Notes: generated from the letters alone by a model not told the origin. Shown: positions 1 through 6,047, counted from the stretch's first letter. The stretch is 11,710 nucleotides of DNA from Verrucomicrobiales bacterium (GCA_003506995.1 DNXB01000279.1:1-11710); one strand, 5' to 3'. Numbers and translations: made by a program.

Positions 1-617
1 CGCTGGCGATGCTGGTGGCGCTCGTCCTCGGCATCGGCGTGGCCTACGTCTCCGTCCGCACCCGCATCTGGGGCCGCCAGATTCTCGATGCGATGGCCAT
101 GCTGCCACTCGCCGTGCCCGGCATCGTCATGGCCTTCGGTTATCTTGCCATGACCCGCGAAGGCCAGCCCTTCCATTGGCTCATGCTCGGCGAGGATCCG
201 ATTCTGCTGCTCGTCATCGCGTATGCGGTGCGCAGACTGCCCTATGTCGTGCGTTCTGCCGCCGCTGGCTTTCAACAAGTCAGCCCCACGCTCGAAGAAG
301 CCGCGCAAAATCTTGGCGCTCGACCCGAAAAAGCCCTGTGGCGCATCACGCTGCCATTGGTCGCTCCGAATCTCGTCGCTGGTGGCCTGCTCGCCTTTTC
401 CTTCGCCATGCTGGAGGTCAGCGACTCCATGATCCTCGCGCAACAAGCCGCGCACTTCCCGATCACGAAGGCCATTTACTCCCTCGTGCTCGCCCTCGGC
501 AGCGGGCCGAACCTCGCGTCAGCGCTGGGTGTGTGGGCGATGATCTTCCTTGCCGTGACGATTCTTGGGGCCGGGGTGATTCTGGGGAAGAAGCTGGGGG
601 CGTTGTTTCGGGGATAA
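1..617 (+). CDS. ABC transporter permease, C-terminal part (5' truncated by window)
   Basis: This is an inner-membrane permease subunit of a binding-protein-dependent ABC importer (BPD_transp_1 fold). The frame is open from base 3 to the TAA at 615-617, so the N-terminus lies outside the window and the ATG at 9 need not be the start. About 204 residues are visible, with several hydrophobic segments such as LDAMAMLPLAVPGIVMAFGY. The cytoplasmic EAA loop that contacts the ATPase is clear at about nt 285-375 (LEEAAQNLGARPEKALWRI, then LPLVAPNL). The style is closest to Fe(III)/thiamine-type permeases (FbpB/ThiP), which are often two fused permease halves, so this may be the second half. The substrate cannot be read from this part. 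It converges on the next gene with a 24-nt gap and no clear terminator. Confidence 0.85.
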   Translation, partial: LAMLVALVLGIGVAYVSVRTRIWGRQILDAMAMLPLAVPGIVMAFGYLAMTREGQPFHWLMLGEDPILLLVIAYAVRRLPYVVRSAAAGFQQVSPTLEEAAQNLGARPEKALWRITLPLVAPNLVAGGLLAFSFAMLEVSDSMILAQQAAHFPITKAIYSLVLALGSGPNLASALGVWAMIFLAVTILGAGVILGKKLGALFRG

Positions 618-641
618 GTTGACCAATATATCTTCAGCAAA

Positions 642-1169
642 CTACTGCTTGAAAGGAACAACCATGTTTTTGTTGATCAAAACAGCGAGCCACGAACTGC
701 CAGTCGGTTTGTCTCCCCAGACAAAGTCGGAGTCATTCTTGAACGTGATACGATCCTTTTTCCCACCAGTTTTTTTCGGACCATCCTTCAATTTTTGAAA
801 TTCTGAAACTGTGAAATCCATGATCTCAGGATCGTGCCAATATCGGTAGGAGTTAGCTGGAAAATTGATCATCCACTTCCTGTCGGTGGATACAAAGAAG
901 AGCTTCAACCCCTTGGGTTCTCCTTTGTCCCATACATGAATCACAAGACGGTCGCCATCAGCCAGTGCAACTTGAGGTGTGATGGTATAGAAGTCCTGGG
1001 CGTGATGAATCGAAACGCCATTGAGATAAATCTTGCAGGTGTCATCCACATCAACGTAAAACTTGCCACGAATCATCACTGCCTTGCTATCCGCTTGGGC
1101 CTGGAGATGCAAGACTCCAAAACAAAAGAGCGAAAGAAGGATGAGGGTGGCTGGCGGCAGCTTGTTCAT
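642..1169 (-). CDS. Secreted hypothetical protein with possible beta-sandwich domain
   Basis: I do not recognise a family for this 175-residue protein. The ATG at 1169 is chosen because it gives a normal Sec signal peptide (MNKLPPATLILLSLFCFG, probable cleavage after LQAQA). An ATG ten codons upstream would put a Pro/Asn-rich stretch before it. The mature part has a segment YVDVDDTCKIYLNG followed by short alternating strand-like stretches (GDRLVIHVWDKG, LKLFFVSTDRKW). This resembles the way galactose-binding-like beta-sandwich domains read, but that is only an impression. The C-terminal half is Lys-rich. The gene looks lower in GC than its neighbours, which may point to acquisition or relaxed selection. 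It shares a strand with the oxidase upstream (65-nt gap) but nothing ties their functions together. Confidence 0.7.
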   Translation of the reverse strand: MNKLPPATLILLSLFCFGVLHLQAQADSKAVMIRGKFYVDVDDTCKIYLNGVSIHHAQDFYTITPQVALADGDRLVIHVWDKGEPKGLKLFFVSTDRKWMINFPANSYRYWHDPEIMDFTVSEFQKLKDGPKKTGGKKDRITFKNDSDFVWGDKPTGSSWLAVLINKNMVVPFKQ

Positions 1170-1234
1170 GGCTGGATTCTCTGGGTTTGGATTTAACAAT
1201 ACAAGGCTTTTCTCAAGATGTGCTTAAGTATCTC

Positions 1235-2404
1235 TTAACTCGCTCTAGCGAAATCTGCACTCGCAGCCATCTTTTCACGCCAGCGATAGCGAGCAGCCCA
1301 AGCATTCGGCTTTCGTTCGACGACATCCGCGATGATTCCGCCCATCACAGGCGTGAATTTGAACGCGTGGCCGGAATCACCGGCGACAACGATCAAGCCG
1401 GGATGATCGGGATCGTGGTCGATCCAGAAGGCACCGTCGAAGGTGTCGCAGTAGAGGCAGACACGGGAGGAATGCAGCGGCGCGTCAGCGAGTGCAGGAA
1501 ACGTTTCGCGCAAGAAGGCGCGGTAGCGTTCTTCCTCGTCCACCGGCAGTGAACGCGGATCGTTGGCATTTACGCGGCGGCCTGGGCCGTGATTGGCGAC
1601 TTTGACGAGGCCGTCGGCGTTCGCGGGAAAGCCATACCAGCCGGTTTTGGCGATGTCGGCACCCCAGACGGGAAACTGCGGCGGTGTGAAGGAACGTGGA
1701 TCGTGCGGCTTGAAGTGAAACACGGTCTGCGCCGTGGCCCACATCACGTCTTGCAGATGCGGCAGCAGCGTGGGCGTCCACGCACCGGTGGCGACGAGGA
1801 CTTTGTCTGCCTTCCATTGGATGCCGTTGCTCGATGCGATGCCGTTGCAGCGTGCGGCGTCGAACTGTGGGCGAGGGTCTGCCACGTCCTCAATGATCTC
1901 GATGCCTACCGCGCGTGCTTCGGTGGCAAGACGGGCGATGACGCGCCCGCTTTCGACCCAGCCGCCGATGGGATTGAGATAACCATCGCGGTAGGCGTTG
2001 TGATTCCACGAGGGATGCAGTTCGCGCAGCATCGTGGCGGAAGTGCGGCGTAGTTTATGACCGCGTGCGGAGAGAAACTGACGGCTGTCGTGCTCGAAGC
2101 TGCCGGGTTGCATTTCATCGCGCGACATGACGAGGAAACCGTCCTCGTGATACAACTCCTCGCCCCATTTCGCGTTCCAAGCACGCCAGCGCGTGAGGCT
2201 GCGCTCGCCCATGGCGGTGTGCTGCTCGTCGCTGCCGTAGTCCATGCGCACGACCTTGCTGATGTCAGTGGAGGCGGCGTCTGGATGTGGAAGGCGGCCT
2301 TGATCAATCAGTGTGACCTTCCAGCCGCGCGCGCGGAGTTCGAGCGCGGCCGTGAGGCCGAAACAACCGCCGCCGAGGATGAGGATGGAGGATGAGCGGC
2401 TCAT
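1235..2404 (-). CDS. FAD-dependent amine oxidase, MSOX/amadoriase-like (DAO family)
   Basis: This is a 389-residue flavoprotein that probably oxidises a secondary amine or N-substituted amino acid to an imine with release of H2O2. The N-terminus has the dinucleotide-binding motif ILGGGCFG (GxGxxG, residues 11-16) ending in an acidic residue (TLID). Features of monomeric sarcosine oxidase and fructosyl-amino-acid oxidases are visible: DISKVVRMDYG (about 47-57), YGFPANADGLVKV with Lys268 placed like the oxygen-activating Lys, RVCLYCDT with Cys316 placed like the covalent-FAD Cys, and GDSGHAFKF near residue 345. The substrate is unknown. The ATG at 2404 is preferred because the flavin motif then starts at residue 11. 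An ATG at 2470 is in frame but its extra 22 residues are encoded by a decamer repeat array. No clear Shine-Dalgarno sequence is present. Confidence 0.85.
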   Translation of the reverse strand: MSRSSSILILGGGCFGLTAALELRARGWKVTLIDQGRLPHPDAASTDISKVVRMDYGSDEQHTAMGERSLTRWRAWNAKWGEELYHEDGFLVMSRDEMQPGSFEHDSRQFLSARGHKLRRTSATMLRELHPSWNHNAYRDGYLNPIGGWVESGRVIARLATEARAVGIEIIEDVADPRPQFDAARCNGIASSNGIQWKADKVLVATGAWTPTLLPHLQDVMWATAQTVFHFKPHDPRSFTPPQFPVWGADIAKTGWYGFPANADGLVKVANHGPGRRVNANDPRSLPVDEEERYRAFLRETFPALADAPLHSSRVCLYCDTFDGAFWIDHDPDHPGLIVVAGDSGHAFKFTPVMGGIIADVVERKPNAWAARYRWREKMAASADFARAS

Positions 2405-2413
2405 GCGATGCAG

Positions 2414-2530
2414 AAATTTAACGCGAATGTTACGAAATGACCGCGAATTGACGCGAATCAGAGCAAGCATCGCGCTAGGGAAGTCATTCGTGTTTATTCG
2501 CGGACATTTGCGGTCATTCGCGTTTTAAAT
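2414..2530. repeat. Inverted decamer array between mnmA and the oxidase gene
   Basis: Four phased 10-nt units occupy 2421-2460 (ACGCGAATGT, TACGAAATGA, CCGCGAATTG, ACGCGAATCA). Four units of the opposite sense occupy 2484-2523 (TCATTCGTGT, TTATTCGCGG, ACATTTGCGG, TCATTCGCGT). The consensus is close to TCATTCGCGG. The outer edges also mirror each other (AAATTTA and TTTAAAT), so the block can fold as one long imperfect hairpin with a 23-nt loop (2461-2483). The mnmA stop codon lies inside the right edge. The array could act as a transcript 3'-end structure or processing site between the two genes, but that is inference. Confidence 0.85.
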
Positions 2531-3649
2531 CCGATCATAAATGATGCTTTCAAACACGGCACCGCCGAGCAATCGCTCGCCATCATAAAGCGCGCAGATT
2601 TGGCCGGGCGTGAGCGCACGTTGCGGTTCTTGGTATTCGAGTTCGGCGCGGCCATCGCCGAGCGGACGGAAGATCGCATCGCCTGCTGGGCAGCGATAAC
2701 GTGGCTGGGCTTGCAGTAGCCGCTCATCAATCAACGGCTCGCCCGTGCTCGAAATGGAGTGCAGCACGGCTTTGCGCGCCCAGAGCAGCGGCGTGTCGGC
2801 GCTTTCGATGGCGACGACGAGTTCGTTCGTCTGCGGACGCTTGGCGACGACGACATAGGCCTGCTTGTGCAGCGGACTGGCGACTCCATGCCCCTTGCGC
2901 TGGCCGAGGGTATAAAGATGCAGGCCGCGATGCTCGCCGAGCACCTTTCCTTCGAGGTTCACGATGGGGCCGGGTTTATCCGGCACGAAGGTGCGCAGAA
3001 AGTCCTCCATTTTGACCTGACCGATGAAACAGATGCCCTGGCTGTCTTTTTTCTCCGCCGTTTTGAGGCCGAACTCGCGGGCGAGATCGCGCAACTCCGG
3101 TTTGAGCAGATGACCGATGGGAAACTGCGCGATGCGCACCTGATGCGGCTGCATCATGGCGAGGAAGTAGGTCTGGTCTTTGTTTGGATCGGCGCCACGA
3201 TAGATTGATGCTGGATGTTGGATGCTGGATGCTGGATCTAGCATCAAGGATCGAGCATCTAGCATCGTCTTGCGGGCGTAATGCCCCGTCGCAATCGCTT
3301 CAAAGCCGTGTTCGCTCGCCCAGTCCCACAAGACGCCAAATTTCATCTCGCGATTGCACATCACGTCGGGATTCGGCGTGATGCCGGCCTGATAGCCTTC
3401 GAGGAGGTATTTCACCACCTTCTCACGGTATTCGGTCATGAGATTGACGACGCGGAACGGGATGCCGAGCTGTTTGGCGACCGCCTCCGCATCCACGATG
3501 TCCTCCTCCCATGGGCAGTGGCCGATGATGTTTTCCTCGTTGATCCAGTTCTTCATGTACACGCCGGACACGTCATGCCCGGCGCGGACGAGCTGCGCGG
3601 CGGCCACGCTGCTGTCCACGCCTCCGGACATGGCTGTCAAAATTTTCAA
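2525..3649 (-). CDS. mnmA: tRNA-specific 2-thiouridylase MnmA with a repeat-encoded insertion
   Basis: This cytoplasmic enzyme activates U34 of Lys, Glu and Gln tRNAs with ATP and inserts sulfur to make s2U. The 374-residue protein has the PP-loop AMSGGVDSS (residues 6-14), the catalytic motif NPDVMCNREMKFG (Asp95, Cys98), GHYAR (122-126), DPNKDQTYF (154-162) and the second catalytic Cys in GICFIG (Cys207). A DKPGPIVN/LGEHRGLHLYTLGQRKG segment follows. The start is probably TTG at 3649, giving MKILTAMSGG as in the family. An in-frame TGA lies just upstream in a repeat array and no Shine-Dalgarno is visible; ATG at 3631 is the alternative. Residues about 128-149 are encoded by a nine-heptad repeat inserted in frame between GHYARK and YRGADPNK. 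The remaining sequence looks intact, so it is probably functional. Confidence 0.95.
   Translation of the reverse strand: MKILTAMSGGVDSSVAAAQLVRAGHDVSGVYMKNWINEENIIGHCPWEEDIVDAEAVAKQLGIPFRVVNLMTEYREKVVKYLLEGYQAGITPNPDVMCNREMKFGVLWDWASEHGFEAIATGHYARKTMLDARSLMLDPASSIQHPASIYRGADPNKDQTYFLAMMQPHQVRIAQFPIGHLLKPELRDLAREFGLKTAEKKDSQGICFIGQVKMEDFLRTFVPDKPGPIVNLEGKVLGEHRGLHLYTLGQRKGHGVASPLHKQAYVVVAKRPQTNELVVAIESADTPLLWARKAVLHSISSTGEPLIDERLLQAQPRYRCPAGDAIFRPLGDGRAELEYQEPQRALTPGQICALYDGERLLGGAVFESIIYDRI
3205..3267. repeat. GCATCCA-type nine-heptad array inside mnmA
   Basis: Nine 7-nt units lie in unbroken phase. On the + strand these are TTGATGC, TGGATGT, TGGATGC, TGGATGC, TGGATCT, then the opposite sense AGCATCA, AGGATCG, AGCATCT, AGCATCG. 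The total is 63 nt, exactly 21 codons. Arms 3221-3238 and 3249-3266 pair with two mismatches out of 18 around a 10-nt loop. The whole block is translated as part of mnmA and has no stop in that frame. A second array with the same unit order lies at 7405-7467. Confidence 0.9.
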
Positions 3650-3652
3650 TTT

Positions 3653-3686
3653 TGGTTCAGGGGTTCAAGGTTCAGAGTTCAAGGTT
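3653..3686. repeat. TTGAACC-type heptad array, left of the four-helix-bundle gene
   Basis: Units TGGTTCA, GGGGTTCA (8 nt), AGGTTCA, GAGTTCA and a partial AGGTT lie between the mnmA start codon and the stop of the four-helix-bundle gene. On the mnmA coding strand they read as TGAACC-type units and place a TGA directly before the mnmA start. They leave no room for a normal ribosome-binding site. The orientation is opposite to the array at 4084-4152. Confidence 0.85.
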
Positions 3687-3702
3687 GCGTGTTTGAGGGC
3701 GG

Positions 3703-4050
3703 TCAGGCTTTGTTGGGATCGTTGTTGTCTTTGAGGTAGCGGATGAGGGCGTATAGCTCGTCAAATTTGATCTGGGAGCAGTATTGGCGATCTAGGGCGC
3801 GGTAAAGCTGGCTTTGAAGTTCTGTGCCGGAGCGTTTGGCGTACCAGAGGAAGCGGACGAACTCGGGGTTGCTGCTGGCATCGAAGCCTTCGGCGATATT
3901 GTCCATGATGGAGCCTGCGGAGCGTGACATCTGGTCGCGCAGTGGAAAATCACTGCCCAGGCCGGTTTTCTTGACCATTTCGTCGATGTGCGTGGAGATG
4001 ACTCGTCCGAGCTTCCAGCTTTCAATGTCTTCAAAGCGTTTGATCGCCAT
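3703..4050 (-). CDS. Four-helix-bundle protein (S23 / 23S rRNA intervening-sequence family)
   Basis: This 115-residue protein reads as a complete member of the four helix bundle / S23 family. The typical N-terminal FEDIESWKLGR is present (residues about 6-16), followed by FPLRDQMSRSAGSIMDNIAEGF, the most conserved block of the family, and later FVRFLWYAKRSGTELQSQL. It has no signal peptide or membrane segment and should fold as an all-helical cytoplasmic bundle. The family occurs in intervening sequences of 23S rRNA and is structurally related to the Avd accessory protein of diversity-generating retroelements. Its molecular role is not settled, though nucleic-acid binding is a reasonable guess. 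Here it is not in an rRNA gene but lies between mnmA and a divergent membrane protein gene, flanked by inverted heptad arrays. The ATG at 4050 is the only sensible start. Confidence 0.88.
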   Translation of the reverse strand: MAIKRFEDIESWKLGRVISTHIDEMVKKTGLGSDFPLRDQMSRSAGSIMDNIAEGFDASSNPEFVRFLWYAKRSGTELQSQLYRALDRQYCSQIKFDELYALIRYLKDNNDPNKA

Positions 4051-4083
4051 GTGCGCAATCTAGGCGCTGAATCGCCGCCGCAA

Positions 4084-4152
4084 CCCTGAACGCTGCAATA
4101 AAACCTTGAACTTCAAACTTTGAACCTTGAACTTCGACCTCCGAACCTTGAA
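4084..4152. repeat. TTGAACC-type heptad array, right of the four-helix-bundle gene
   Basis: One unit CCCTGAA lies at 4084-4090. After a 13-nt interruption, seven units run in perfect 7-nt phase from 4104 to 4152: CCTTGAA, CTTCAAA, CTTTGAA, CCTTGAA, CTTCGAC, CTCCGAA, CCTTGAA. The array ends 9 nt before the ATG of the next + strand gene, so it fills that gene's leader. An in-frame TTG inside it (4120) would add a repeat-encoded N-terminus. Confidence 0.9.
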
Positions 4153-4161
4153 CTACCCCGC

Positions 4162-4821
4162 ATGGCAAAGATCGAAAAAGTTCCAACCGCCGAGTTCCAC
4201 TCCGGCTACGGCTGCATCATCATGACGGCGGTGGTGGCGGTGGTCGCTTTCATCGTTTGGTGGTCCTGGTATTCGCTGGTGACGATGGACAAGGAAATCG
4301 GCCTCCTCACACAACCGACGCCGGTGGTGATGCCGGAGATCGTTCCGCAGCCTGGGCTGGAGCAAAGGCTTGCCGACTTTGCCAAGGCCGCGAACGCGGG
4401 CCAGACCGCGGCGTTGAAGCTCTCGGTGGCCGAGTTGAACGCCTTGCTGCTGCTGGCCCCGGATGGCGGCAACGGCACCTACAAGGACATGCTGCGTGTG
4501 AAGACGCTCGACGCCGCCAAGGGCCTCATCGTCACCGATGCCAGCCTGCCGATGAACACCGCCAAGTTTTGGGAGGACACGAAGCGTTATCTCGTCGGCG
4601 AGATCGACTTCGCCGTCGAAATGACCGCACTTGGGCCGGACACGAAGGTCAGTGCCGTGCGCATCCCCGGCAAAACGGTGCCGGAGGGCATGCTCAAAGG
4701 CATGCAGATGTATGGTTACCTGGGACCGTATCAAACGCAACCGACGATCGGGCCGGTGCTGAAAGCGATCAAGCAGGTCAAGATCGAAGCCGACGGGCTG
4801 CTATTGAACACTCAACCTTGA
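4162..4821 (+). CDS. Hypothetical single-pass membrane protein
   Basis: I do not recognise a family. The 219-residue product has a short cytoplasmic N-terminus (MAKIEKVPTAEF), one hydrophobic segment at about residues 18-39 (rich in A/V/I, ending WWSWYSL) and no lipobox, so it is probably inner-membrane anchored with the rest outside the cytoplasm. The outer part is Ala/Leu-rich with LSVAELNALLLLAPDGG and a later KFWEDTKRYLVGEIDFAVEM, without recognisable catalytic motifs. The ATG at 4162 is chosen because the TTG alternative at 4120 would translate a heptad array. The last codons, including the TGA stop, are also made of heptad repeat (array 4803-4844), so the original C-terminus may have been different. 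The NUDIX gene follows 10 nt later. Confidence 0.75.
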   Translation: MAKIEKVPTAEFHSGYGCIIMTAVVAVVAFIVWWSWYSLVTMDKEIGLLTQPTPVVMPEIVPQPGLEQRLADFAKAANAGQTAALKLSVAELNALLLLAPDGGNGTYKDMLRVKTLDAAKGLIVTDASLPMNTAKFWEDTKRYLVGEIDFAVEMTALGPDTKVSAVRIPGKTVPEGMLKGMQMYGYLGPYQTQPTIGPVLKAIKQVKIEADGLLLNTQP

Positions 4822-4844
4822 ACATCGAGCTTTGAACACTGAAC
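4803..4844. repeat. TTGAACC-type heptad array bridging two genes
   Basis: Six units lie in perfect phase: ATTGAAC, ACTCAAC, CTTGAAC, ATCGAGC, TTTGAAC, ACTGAAC. The first three encode the last residues and the TGA stop (4819-4821) of the membrane protein. The fifth contains the TTG at 4832 that is the likely start of the NUDIX gene. The array thus spans the whole 10-nt intergenic gap and the edges of both genes. Confidence 0.9.
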
Positions 4845-5389
4845 TGCCGAACTTCCCGAACCCGTGGCAAATGGTCGCGAGTCGTGAGGCTTATGTGAAT
4901 CCTTGGATTCGCGTGCGCGAGGATCAGGTCATCAAACCGACAGGCGGACCCGGCATCTATGGCGTGGTTGAATACAAAAACATCGCGGTGGGCGTGATTC
5001 CCGTGGATGAGGAGGGCTTCACCTGGCTCGTCGGCCAATGGCGTTACTGCCACGAGCGCTATGAGTGGGAGATCCCCGAAGGCGGCTGTCCGGCGGGTGA
5101 ATCGACGGAGGATGCCGCGCGCCGTGAGCTGCTGGAGGAAACCGGCATCGTGGCGGAAAAAATCGAGCCGCTGCTCTCCGGCATCCAGCTCTCCAATTCC
5201 ACCAGCAACGAGACCTGCGACATCTTCATCGCCACCGGTCTCACCTTTGCCCAAGCGCAGCCTGAGGACACGGAGGAACTTGAAGTGCTGCGTTTGCCAC
5301 TCGCTGATGCGATCCAGATGGCGCGTGACGGCCGGATTCGCGACAGCGTGAGCGTGCTGGCCTTGCTGGCGGTGTCTAACTTGAGTTAA
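4832..5389 (+). CDS. NUDIX hydrolase, ADP-ribose pyrophosphatase-like
   Basis: This 185-residue cytoplasmic NUDIX enzyme should hydrolyse a nucleoside diphosphate linked to another moiety. The complete Nudix box is present: GGCPAGESTEDAAR followed by RELLEETGI, matching Gx5Ex7REUxEExGU, so the metal-binding glutamates are intact. An upstream WEIPEG segment and the strand YKNIAVGVIPVDEEG fit the ADP-sugar subgroup, although the substrate cannot be fixed from sequence. The start is most likely TTG at 4832, because the residues after it (PNFPNPW, then NPWIRVREDQV) look like family sequence. ATG at 4871 would remove PNFPNPW. The TTG lies in a heptad array and has no Shine-Dalgarno sequence. No terminator separates it from the bL9 promoter region downstream. 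Confidence 0.9.
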   Translation: MNTELPNFPNPWQMVASREAYVNPWIRVREDQVIKPTGGPGIYGVVEYKNIAVGVIPVDEEGFTWLVGQWRYCHERYEWEIPEGGCPAGESTEDAARRELLEETGIVAEKIEPLLSGIQLSNSTSNETCDIFIATGLTFAQAQPEDTEELEVLRLPLADAIQMARDGRIRDSVSVLALLAVSNLS

Positions 5390-5408
5390 AAGAACCCGTA
5401 CTCCGCCT

Positions 5409-5436
5409 TTGACAGGGGGGAGGAGGCATGTATTCT
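5409..5436 (+). promoter_or_regulatory. Sigma70-like promoter for rplI
   Basis: A perfect TTGACA (5409-5414) is followed after 16 nt by TATTCT (5431-5436). A transcript starting near 5443 would have a leader of about 24 nt before the bL9 ATG at 5467. The fit to consensus and the position directly before a highly expressed gene support it. Confidence 0.65.
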
Positions 5437-5466
5437 CGCGCCCCTTTTCCCCGGGGAAACGTCGCC

Positions 5467-5958
5467 ATGGCAACCACACAAGTCATTCTCAAAGAAAAAA
5501 TCAAAGGTCTCGGAGCCGAGGCTGATGTCGTCAAAGTGAAGCGCGGCTTCGCTCGTAACTTCCTGCTGCCGCAAGGCAAGGCCTACGAGGCTTCCAAAGG
5601 CAATCTTCGCTACACCGAGCGTCTCAAGGCCGTCCGTGCCGAGCGTGAGGCCAAAGAAGTTGCCGAGGCTGAAAAAGTCGCCAGCAAGCTCAAGAAAACG
5701 AAGCTCAAGCTCACCCTCGCCACCGGCCAGGGCGGCAAGGCTTTCGGTGCCATCACGACCATGGACATCGCCAAGGCCATCACCGAGCAGGCTGGCATGG
5801 AGATCGACCGTCACCAGATCGTTCTGGAGCGTCCGATCAAGAGCACCGGCGCTTTCGAGATCGAAGTGAAGCTTGGCCACGAAGTGTCCGCGACGATCAA
5901 GCTGACCGTCACCGCCGCCGGCGATTCTTCCGCCGAAGGCGAAGACTCCGCCGAGTAA
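5467..5958 (+). CDS. rplI: 50S ribosomal protein bL9
   Basis: This is large-subunit ribosomal protein bL9, which binds 23S rRNA near the L1 stalk and helps maintain reading frame. The 163-residue product carries the family signature in GLGAEADVVKVKRGFARNF, continuing LLPQGKAYEAS, then the long charged connecting helix (residues about 45-80). The C-terminal domain ends in a short acidic Ser/Glu tail (GDSSAEGEDSAE) that makes it slightly longer than the usual 148-150 residues. The ATG at 5467 is chosen because ATTQVILKEKIKGLG is the normal N-terminus; an ATG at 5428 lies inside the promoter. Unlike the common rpsF-ssb-rpsR-rplI order, it stands alone behind a NUDIX gene, with its own promoter and a downstream terminator. 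Confidence 0.97.
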   Translation: MATTQVILKEKIKGLGAEADVVKVKRGFARNFLLPQGKAYEASKGNLRYTERLKAVRAEREAKEVAEAEKVASKLKKTKLKLTLATGQGGKAFGAITTMDIAKAITEQAGMEIDRHQIVLERPIKSTGAFEIEVKLGHEVSATIKLTVTAAGDSSAEGEDSAE

Positions 5959-5981
5959 GCTGACAGGACTGTCTTTTCATG

Positions 5982-6018
5982 AGGCCGCCCCGCGCAAGCG
6001 TGGCGGCCTTGTTGTTTA
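5982..6018 (+). terminator. Rho-independent terminator after rplI
   Basis: The arms AGGCCGCC (5982-5989) and GGCGGCCT (6002-6009) pair perfectly. After one mismatch the stem continues with CGC/GCG around a GCAA tetraloop (5994-5997, GNRA type). The T-rich stretch TGTTGTTT follows, so it works for the + strand. It ends 30 nt before the stop of the convergent SMP-30 gene. On the other strand the tail is not T-rich. Confidence 0.8.
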
Positions 6019-6047
6019 CTGCGCTGCCAGGCGAAGCGTCGTGCAGT

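Larger units (their letters stand above)
3653..4152. mobile_element. Candidate composite element: four-helix-bundle gene between inverted heptad arrays
   Basis: A 115-codon S23-type gene (3703-4050) is bracketed by TTGAACC-type heptad arrays in opposite orientation: GGTTCA sense at 3653-3686 and CCTTGAA sense at 4084-4152. The whole unit is about 500 bp. Known S23 proteins are encoded in 23S rRNA intervening sequences of spirochaetes and others, which are likewise small inserts with complementary ends. That this block moves or moved as a unit is inference. No target duplication was identified, and the same heptads also occur without the gene at 4803-4844 and 6915-6970. Confidence 0.3.

Noticed and set aside
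618..641. Terminator between the convergent permease and secreted-protein genes
   Set aside because: The 24-nt gap has no GC-rich stem with a T-run on either strand.
2405..2470. N-terminal extension of the flavin oxidase from ATG 2470
   Set aside because: The 22 residues come from the decamer array, and the ATG at 2404 places the FAD motif at the expected distance. Repeat-derived extension cannot be fully excluded.
3205..3267. CRISPR-like repeat
   Set aside because: The units are contiguous 7-mers without unique spacers, and no cas genes are present; the same holds for the other arrays.
4120..4161. TTG start adding 14 residues to the membrane protein
   Set aside because: The extension is just translated heptad repeat (NLEL, PPNLEL), and the ATG at 4162 gives a normal N-terminus.
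5428..5466. Upstream ATG start for bL9
   Set aside because: It lies within the -10 region of the promoter and would add a non-family extension (MYSRAPFPRGNVA) before the standard N-terminus.
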